A stretch of DNA of 64,000 nucleotides from Camellia lanceoleosa (Eukaryota; Streptophyta; Magnoliopsida; Ericales; Theaceae). Numbering within the stretch: position 1 is the first letter of the stretch; the number at the start of each line of letters is the position of its first letter. Shown piece by piece: positions 57,741-64,000 of the stretch. The stretch is taken from contig CM045758.1 of the NCBI GenBank assembly GCA_025200525.1, positions 169,894,101-169,958,100 on the forward strand, in the 5' to 3' direction. Under the pieces are notes generated by a model that was given only the letters and a program-made list of their open reading frames with translations, was not told the DNA's origin and searched no databases. A program made the translations under genes and the position numbers.

Positions 57741-58027
57741 TTTATCTAAGGTCCCTATCCCATTTTTAGTAATGGAAGAGATCCACAATATTATTTTATG
57801 ATGGCTAAAGTCCCTCAACCCTCGACACTCATATATCATGGAGAAATTTGATCCCCTCAAATCAAACTGCCTCTCCCTTTCTTTCTTTCTCTCTGCTCTT
57901 CTCTCTCTGACAAACTCCACCTCCTTCGCCGGAGTTCGTCTTCGTCATCATTGTCGTCTTATTCAACTCTCTCTCCTTTGTCAAGCGAAGCTCAAAGCAT
58001 CCTTATGCATGGATGATTTCATCGATA

Positions 58028-58150
58028 TCGGAATTGAAGCATACTGTAGCTAAAAGACAATCCAATGGTAGGAGTGAACAACGATATCATCACCATCAAG
58101 GCTGTTGATGGAAGTGATACTGTCACTTTCATGTTTGAAAGCCCTAGTAA
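58028..58150 (+). pseudogene. PCNA (sliding clamp) gene fragment
   Basis: Codons from 58065 read MVGVNNDIITIKAVDGSDTV and then TFMFESP, matching the highly conserved PCNA segment ([22 protein letters not shown] in plants). The preceding bases, read with a stop and a frame change, correspond to the segment just upstream in PCNA (EAYC ... DNP-M-G-V-N), with about 12 residues missing between the two parts. AGCCCTA|GTAAGC after ESP could be an old exon end. Only about 40 of some 260 residues are present, so it cannot make a clamp. Confidence 0.75.
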
Positions 58151-58223
58151 GCTTCTCTTTGTTCTTCCTCCTTCGGCTCCGTCCTCTATTGGTCCTGGAA
58201 CAAAGTCTCTCTCTCTCTCTGTG

Positions 58224-59687
58224 TGTCACGACCCGCTCTCCGTATCCAAGGGTTAAACATCGTGATGGCCAGTAACTGAGGTTACCTTAGGCCAATTCTA
58301 AAACAGATCAATAAACGCAAGGGAAAGTAATATTTAAATAAGGGTATCAAAAAAATCATTGGAGCTTCTATTTTTATTACAAAATTTACTGACCAAAAAG
58401 GCCGATATTTACATATAAAAAATATCATAAAGTGCTGTGTGTGTCTATTTTGCAGCCCCGCGTCTAAGACTTTCCCAAAAGCTATTTCTGAATTGCATTG
58501 TTTCCTGAAAATTGGTAAACAACTATAAGCACATGGCAGAGTGAGAAATATTATACCAAGAGTATAAGGGACACGAAATAACCATGGATCGTTAGTTAGG
58601 CCAAAACATTTACATAAACAAATCATTTAAGTAGCAGAAACTGAAATCAGATATTATATAAATATATAATCATAACCACGGTACAGAATAGAGGTCACAG
58701 AAGTGACAATCAGAACAGAGGTACGGATTCAAGAGGTGGCTCGTACGGATTCTAGAGGTGGCTCCCATAATAGTGTAGCACTTAGCTCCGCACAGCACTT
58801 TGGTCCGCACAGAACAGAGGTCAATGGATCCATGACAGACAGAGGGTCTCAAAGTAACCAAACAGAAGCCAATGGTTATTTAAGTTCCCCAAGGCATGGG
58901 ACTCTCGTGGTGGTACTTACAAAACATAATTGTATATAAGATCATAGCCAAATATTTCTTAAAATATAAACAAACATATCAATGGGTTTCCTTTTCATAA
59001 ATAGGGTTCAGATAACAATCCACATAACTGAAACCTTTATAAAATATAACTTTTATTAATATACTAATAAAACATAATTTGTGTAAAACAGATTTTGGTA
59101 AGTCAAAACATACGTAAAATATATTTTGATGACTCAAGGTATAATATAACTCACCTTAACTTTAATACCTTACTCTTTCTTTTCACTATCAAAAACCCTT
59201 TCAACTTCCATTATTTTTCCTTTCTTTCTCTCTTCTCTTTCTTTCTTTCCTTCTTTCTTCTTTCTTTTCTTTCCCTCTTTTCTTTCTGTTTCTTTCCTCC
59301 ATTCTTTCAGTGAAACCTCCTCCTTTATAGGGAAGAATTGATCGTGTGATTTAGATAATAATTACAAAGATTCATTCTTATCTTTAATAGATATTTAGGA
59401 TAATTACCTTTTGACCCAATATTTTAATATAATTATATAAATTACATTTTATCATATACTAATGAAAAATTAATTATTTATTTTAGTACCACACCCATTA
59501 TTATTATTATTATTTATATTATCTATATTATTATTATTTATATTTTGACCCCTTAAACTTTTAATAATTATATTATTTTACAAAATTATACATAATAATA
59601 CAAAATAAATCATATATTTTTCCAACTATAATTAAATAATATTAGCATAAATTTTTTACAAAATAATTAAAAATTTGGGTTGTTACA
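58224..59687. mobile_element. Probable solo LTR (TGTCACGACCC...GGGTTGTTACA)
   Basis: A 1.46-kb segment begins TGTCACGACCCGCTCTCC and ends TTTGGGTTGTTACA, a TG...CA pair with inverted GTCACGACCC/GGGTTGTTAC-like ends seen in a common plant Gypsy LTR type. It is inserted in (CT)n/(GT)n sequence, which hides any target duplication (CTGTG left, CACAC right). No coding part. The interior has a C/T-rich tract at 59170-59310 and is AT-rich after 59390. Confidence 0.5.
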
Positions 59688-59936
59688 CACACACACTCTC
59701 TCTCTCTCTCTCTCATACACACAACTCATACAGATACAAACATCTATATATATATATATATGAAGTTAAACAGTTTGACAAAATGCTTCTTAGAACTCCA
59801 AAACACATAACTGTGAGATTTGATTTGACAAAACTCTTCTTAGAACTGTAAAACATATAGTTGTAAGTTTTGAAGATAACCTGCTTGATAAAATGCGTCT
59901 TAGAAAAATAATCACAGAGAAAAACAATCATAATTT

Positions 59937-60170
59937 TCTCTGGTTTGTTCAAAACATAGAGAAATTTGTGATTGTTTTTGCTTTCTAAGTAGCCCAATTT
60001 TGTTTGTTTTGTTCAAAACGTAGAGAAAATTGTGATTGTTTTTGGTTTTTAAGTAGGTTAATTTTTCTGGTTTGTTCAAAACACAAAGAAAATTGTGATT
60101 GTTTTTGGTTTCTAAGTAGCCCAATTTTCTCTGGTTTGTTCAAAACACAGAGAAAATTTCTTTGGTTTGA
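59937..60170. repeat. Tandem repeat of about 60 bp, four copies
   Basis: The unit TTTTCTCTGGTTTGTTCAAAACAYAGAGAAAATTGTGATTGTTTTTGGTTTYTAAGTAGCCCAA recurs near 59937, 60001, 60065 and 60127. The minus-strand open frames with the phrase FEQT come from it. Confidence 0.8.
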
Positions 60171-60439
60171 AGAGAATTCTCTGGGAAGTCGGAGAAAATC
60201 GAGAGAAATTTGCAAACCGGAGAAATTTGAAAATAATTTCAATGGACGATAAAAGACAAAATATTTAGAAATTCTCTGAATTGAAATTTCTCTAGATCGA
60301 TGTGTGAGAGACCTTAGATATTATGAAAATATTATATGTCCTTTATACTATAAAATCTTAATACTAGGGACACTAAAAAATCCCTAAAATGATTATGATT
60401 TGGATATGATATTTTGTCTTATTAGCTATTTTATCTTTG

Positions 60440-60710
60440 GGGTGTTTTGAAAGATGGTTGGCTAAAATAGTCCACTAAAAGACAAAATAGATTAAAATAG
60501 CTAATAAAATAAAATATCACATCAATACATAATTATATCACTTTTTCTTACAACTATCAAATCAACTAAAAAAACCAACCAACTTTCCAAACACAACTAT
60601 TTTAATGGACTAAAATAATTAAAAGTTAAATAACCAACTTCCCATAGCGTCTTTATTAGCTATTTTAATAAATAAATAAGTAACTAACCAACCCGACTTC
60701 CCAAACACCC
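60440..60710. mobile_element. PIF-family MITE, 271 bp
   Basis: The left end GGGTGTTTTGAAAGATGGTTGG and inverted right end GGGTGTTTGGGAAGTCGGG are flanked by TTG (60437-60439 and 60711-60713). An inner terminus-like CTTCCCATAGCG at about 60638 suggests an internal duplication. Noncoding. Confidence 0.72.
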
Positions 60711-61051
60711 TTGTAATTAAATTTGAATTAAATACCACAAATTGTGTTACACAGCCATCAAAAAAAAAAAAAAAAAAACAAAAAACAAAACGAAAAGTAA
60801 TAGCCATATAATTTCATGGTTTCGAAGTGAAGTTCGTTGAAATTTAAAATTAAACAAATAAAATAAAACAAAAACTTCGAGGCGAGTAAAGGTTGGGAAG
60901 GCGGTACAAAAATATTTTTCATGAATCTGAAATTGGAGCAGTTCACACTTATGTGGCACAGGTGGCCAAACAAACTGGTGAAAAAAAAGTACAATGAAAA
61001 AAGAAATACTACAACTTTTTTATATTATTTTTATAGCAATAATGATAGACA

Positions 61052-61190
61052 CTCCCTTTTTAAAGAGTCCTGCAATTCTAAAATGATCTACACCACTTAT
61101 AATGTAGGCCTCACACATATATGAGTGGGTCTTACACATTATGAGTAGTGTGGGTCACCTTAGGAGTTGTAAAGGTCCTTTAAAAAGGAG
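61052..61190. mobile_element. Foldback MITE with CTCCYTTTTTAAAG arms
   Basis: The left arm CTCCCTTTTTAAAGAGTCCTGCAATTCTAAAATGA and the inverse of the right arm, CTCCTTTTTAAAGGACCTTT then ACAACTCCTAAGGTGA, pair over about 70 bp, continuing through TATAATGT/ACATTATG. The loop is near CACATATATGAGTGGG. No ORF. Confidence 0.68.
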
Positions 61191-62295
61191 ATCTCCTCAT
61201 TTTCATTTTTCATTTTCATTTTTATAGAATCTTTGAACTAAAAACTTTGTTATATTGTGAACCTAATTTGAACTATGAAATTTGTCCCTTATTGTCTGGC
61301 TTTGCAGAAATTGATTAGTAGGTCAAAAACATTACGCGTTGATGCATCGAACTAATGAAATATTACTCTTTGTACATTATCTCCTTATTATTATGAATAT
61401 ATATTCATTCATCTAGCCTTTACTATTTGTTGATTACATAACCAACGTGATGCAACATCCACATACTAAGAACAAGAAAATCACAAAAATAAATAAAAAA
61501 TTGAGAAACTTCGTGATGGTTTACAACAACACTTAACACTAGTTGTTGATGTCAAAGGTTGCCATTTCGAAGTTTTCTTGCAAATTTATATCTGAATGAC
61601 CAAGGTTGTTACAATTAGGATCTAAAGTGGGATCATTGGGAGGGACTCGTAGATGGATTGTAGAATCGGATTGAGAATTGTAAGATTCTACTTTCAACAC
61701 AAAATAAAATGAAAAATTATGGATAATGATAATGTATGTTGCATAATTTTAAAAGATTAAGAAAAATGATAAATTTAATATAATGCACTTTCTATGTTAA
61801 TATAAATTGGAAGAAGCGATTGAAAAATGAGTTTATAGTCAATTTTTTATATAGATATCCATATATACATATATATAAGAAATAAATAATAGTAATAAAA
61901 ATTTATAGGATCGAGAATCATAATAGAATTTGGATTGAATGCGAGTCTACGATTTTATGAATAATTTACTTAATCACTTTAGATCCTATTAAATTTAAGA
62001 TCCTAGTGTAATTAGGATCAGTTGGCTCAACTAAGATCATAATATCTTACAATGCGGATTAGAATTACGATAGCGATGAGAGTGACAATGCATCGTAAAT
62101 TTAGTTAAACTAATAAACTACCATTAATGAAAAAGTTTAGAAATATAAGAATAAATCATAAAATCGAACACAACATTGTCACATAGGGTGGATTTTATCT
62201 TTCTATGGGTTACATTTTTATGTGAGAACGTTGTGTCTAATTCTGTGACAAGTTTATGCTTAAGTTGAAAAATAATAATCAAATTGATCAGTTTG

Positions 62296-62460
62296 GATCT
62301 CGGGCAAATTGCCCAAGTGGCTATAAAGAGTGCACTCAAGCGTCAAGATGAGTGAAATTTCAGATTCAAATTTATGAAAAAGGCGTTGATGCGAGTTATA
62401 ATCTAACTATTAATATTCTAATCACTATCTTCTGTAAAAAAATAAATAAAAGAACTCGTA
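62296..62460 (+). mobile_element. Possible SINE remnant
   Basis: TTGCCCAAGTGG (62308) resembles an A box and CAGATTCAAATTT (62360) a degenerate B box about 45 bp later. An A-rich tail (AAAAAAATAAATAAAAG) ends near 62455. The boxes are weak matches. Confidence 0.35.
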
Positions 62461-63296
62461 TGTCTTTTGTTCTAATGGTACTAAGACCATAAGTCTATTC
62501 TTTCGGCCAAAAGGACATAATTTGTCTAAAATGACACTGTTTGTTAAAATCAGATCAACTTATCTCTTGAAATCACCCAATTTGTCTATATGTTGAAATT
62601 CACCAAACTAACTATTTGTTGAAATGTGACACATGTCACTCATTCAACACTCTATCTGTTGAAGATTACACATTTCTCTACCTCACTATCATCACCTATT
62701 GCCGTCGGCCATCGATTTTTCTAGCCAAATTTCTAGTGATTTTTCTGGTTCCAGCGAAATTTTTCGGTGTGTTCTTACCACCAAATAAGATTTTTTCTTG
62801 AATCTAATATCTTATACACTATTTATGATGGACTTTTCACTAATTTTCTATTTTACTAATTGGTAAAGATGTGTGGATGAAATTTGTGCACAGAAAAATA
62901 TCCAAAAAAATTATAATATGATCCAAATTTAATTCATGTATTGTGGGCCTAACATATAAAATAATGATTTTCTTAGGATATTTTTGTATATAAATTTTGT
63001 GTTTATAGCATTATTGATTATTAAGTTTAGGCAGCCTTAAATGCATTTCATATTAAAATGACACTTTTACTCTCTCGGCCAAAGTATTCAATCTTTTTAA
63101 TTATAATTTTCAAATGAGTGCTGCTATTGGCACCTATCAAAATTCTTTGGACCCCCTAATTTATAATTTTTTATTTATTACAATTATACCATAAAGTAAA
63201 ATTACATGAAAAGACATTATCAAAAGGAACACTCACCTATTAAATAGAACTAATACTCTATAATATTGGACACTCACCCTACCTCCACCCCACCTC

Positions 63297-63725
63297 TAGA
63301 GGTGTAAAATAGCCCATGGCCGTGAAATTGCCTAAAGCCCACGGCCGAGATGGGTCCGACCGTTTGGGGCAGGAGCCCGGCCCTAGGCTGGGGCACGGGC
63401 CGTTGTCTTGAAGCCCGACTCCAACTAAGCCCATCGGCTCGTTTAAGACCCACTTAGGGCAGGCTTGAGCTCAATCTGCCTAAAGCTCGGTGTATTTTTA
63501 ATGGAAAATAATAAAATTTTGGTAGAAAAAATTTAGAAAAAAAAAAAAAAAAATGGTTAGGCTGTTTAAGCTCAAGGCCAAGCCGAGCCATTGGGTCGGC
63601 CCAAGGCCCAGCCCGAATACCCCGGGCTTTGGCTTGGGCTGCGCAATTTTGGCTTGGCTCGGCTGAATTTTGGCGAGGAGCTTGCGAGGCCTAACGTGGG
63701 CTGGGCGAGGCAGGTTACATGCCTA
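63297..63725. mobile_element. GC-rich non-autonomous hAT element
   Basis: The left end TAGAGGTGTAAAATAGCCC and inverted right end TAGGCATGTAACCTGCC share the TAGRG-TGTAA pattern of hAT termini. Flanks CCCACCTC (63289-63296) and TCCACCTC (63726-63733) match at 7 of 8. The interior has GGCCCGGCCC-type, GC-rich palindromic stretches (63320-63480 and 63570-63710) around an AT-rich centre with poly-A. Open frames here reflect composition only. Confidence 0.72.
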
Positions 63726-63941
63726 TCCACCTCCAACTCCAACTTTATGTATTCCATGTTTGTAGACCCTAAATCTATTACTCTTCATAACCAACCAACA
63801 TAAAACCTAAATCTATTATTTTTCATAATCATCTTAAACCCTGAATATGTCATCTTCATCACCATTATTAACCATATTGAACCATAAAGTTTTGCTTCAA
63901 GTATAACATATACTCCATCACTTATTTCACCGTGTAGAACA

Positions 63942-63986
63942 ATGGAGGACGAAGACAACAATTCTAATGAGATAGGCGTTTCATTA
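63942..63986 (+). CDS. Possible first exon of a gene at the right edge
   Basis: ATG at 63942 opens an acidic 15-codon stretch (MEDEDNNSNEIGVSL) followed at once by a consensus donor GTAAGT at 63987. The exon would end in phase 0. The rest would lie outside the window. The only support is the ATG, codon content and the donor site, so this is a suggestion. Confidence 0.25.
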
Positions 63987-64000
63987 GTAAGTTTATCTGT

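Larger units (their letters stand above)
57750..60371. mobile_element. Possible TIR element carrying a PCNA gene fragment
   Basis: The sequence from 57750 (GTCCCTATCCCATTTTTAGT through ATATTATTTTATGATGG to GTCCCTCAACCCTCG) is imperfectly repeated in inverse orientation at 60371-60296 (GTCCCTAGTATTAAGATTTTAT through ATATTTTCATAATATC to GTCTCTCACACATCG). The arms are about 75-80 bp. They enclose a PCNA fragment, a probable solo LTR and a tandem repeat. A Pack-MULE-like carrier is one explanation. No matching target duplication was found, so two unrelated MITE copies in opposite orientation are an alternative. Confidence 0.4.
60711..63288. other. AT-rich intergenic sequence, no gene seen
   Basis: It contains a foldback element (61052-61190), a possible SINE remnant (about 62296-62460) and a run of imperfect GGATC/GATCC-type motifs at 61616-62060. 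No coding signal was found on either strand. Confidence 0.5.

Noticed and set aside
58282..58626. 114-codon minus-strand open frame
   Set aside because: Lies inside the probable solo LTR, has no domain, and LTRs of this type are noncoding.
61616..62060. Element suggested by TTAGGATC/GATCCTA motifs
   Set aside because: Motifs are scattered and do not form paired ends.
63572..63803. Open frames on both strands in the GC-rich part
   Set aside because: Composition effect of the palindromic hAT interior.

Overview
The window is nuclear DNA of a flowering plant, most likely a eudicot. It is AT-rich, its genes carry GT-AG introns, and about half of it is transposable elements. The species cannot be named from the sequence. 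Two host genes are recognised with confidence. One is an 11-exon DHHC protein S-acyltransferase (PAT10 type) on the minus strand at 2651-11311. The other is a 5-exon CHX-family cation/H+ antiporter (CHX28-like) on the plus strand at 41717-49080. The last two exons of an unidentified gene lie at 1-924, and a possible first exon lies at the right edge (63942-63986).

Layout from left to right: (1) end of an unknown gene, a MITE and a direct repeat; (2) PAT10, whose introns hold a hAT-type MITE with an exact 8-bp target duplication, a long foldback element, and a tRNA-derived SINE inside LINE-like sequence; (3) a Tourist-type MITE upstream of PAT10; (4) a 7.2-kb PIF/Harbinger DNA transposon (12302-19542) with a decayed Myb/SANT-like gene, a decayed DDE transposase gene and a third gene for a GRF-like zinc-finger protein with a C-terminal membrane segment; (5) short repeats and a MITE that shares about 50 bp of its end with that Harbinger element; (6) an 11.9-kb Ty3/Gypsy retrotransposon of Tat type (22493-34397), complete with two LTRs, TSD, PBS, PPT, broken gag and pol, two tandem-repeat blocks and an antisense extra ORF; (7) a CACTA-like element from 36846 to about 39.5-39.7 kb that keeps a small TNP1-like gene and holds a nested hAT insertion; (8) the CHX gene, with a LINE copy in intron 1, a MITE in intron 3 and two one-site frameshifts at short homopolymers; (9) a Ty1/Copia element on the minus strand (50650-57111), one LTR of which is split by a 1.17-kb CACTA element that itself contains tRNA-like promoter boxes; (10) a right flank with a PCNA gene fragment between diverged inverted repeats, a probable solo LTR, foldback elements and a GC-rich hAT element.

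The host genes look functionally independent. PAT10-type enzymes palmitoylate proteins at the tonoplast and Golgi, and CHX proteins move monovalent cations across endomembranes or the plasma membrane. Element boundaries were set by reading termini and target-site duplications by eye. Exon boundaries were set from GT-AG sites that keep the protein family frame. No alignment or database search was run.
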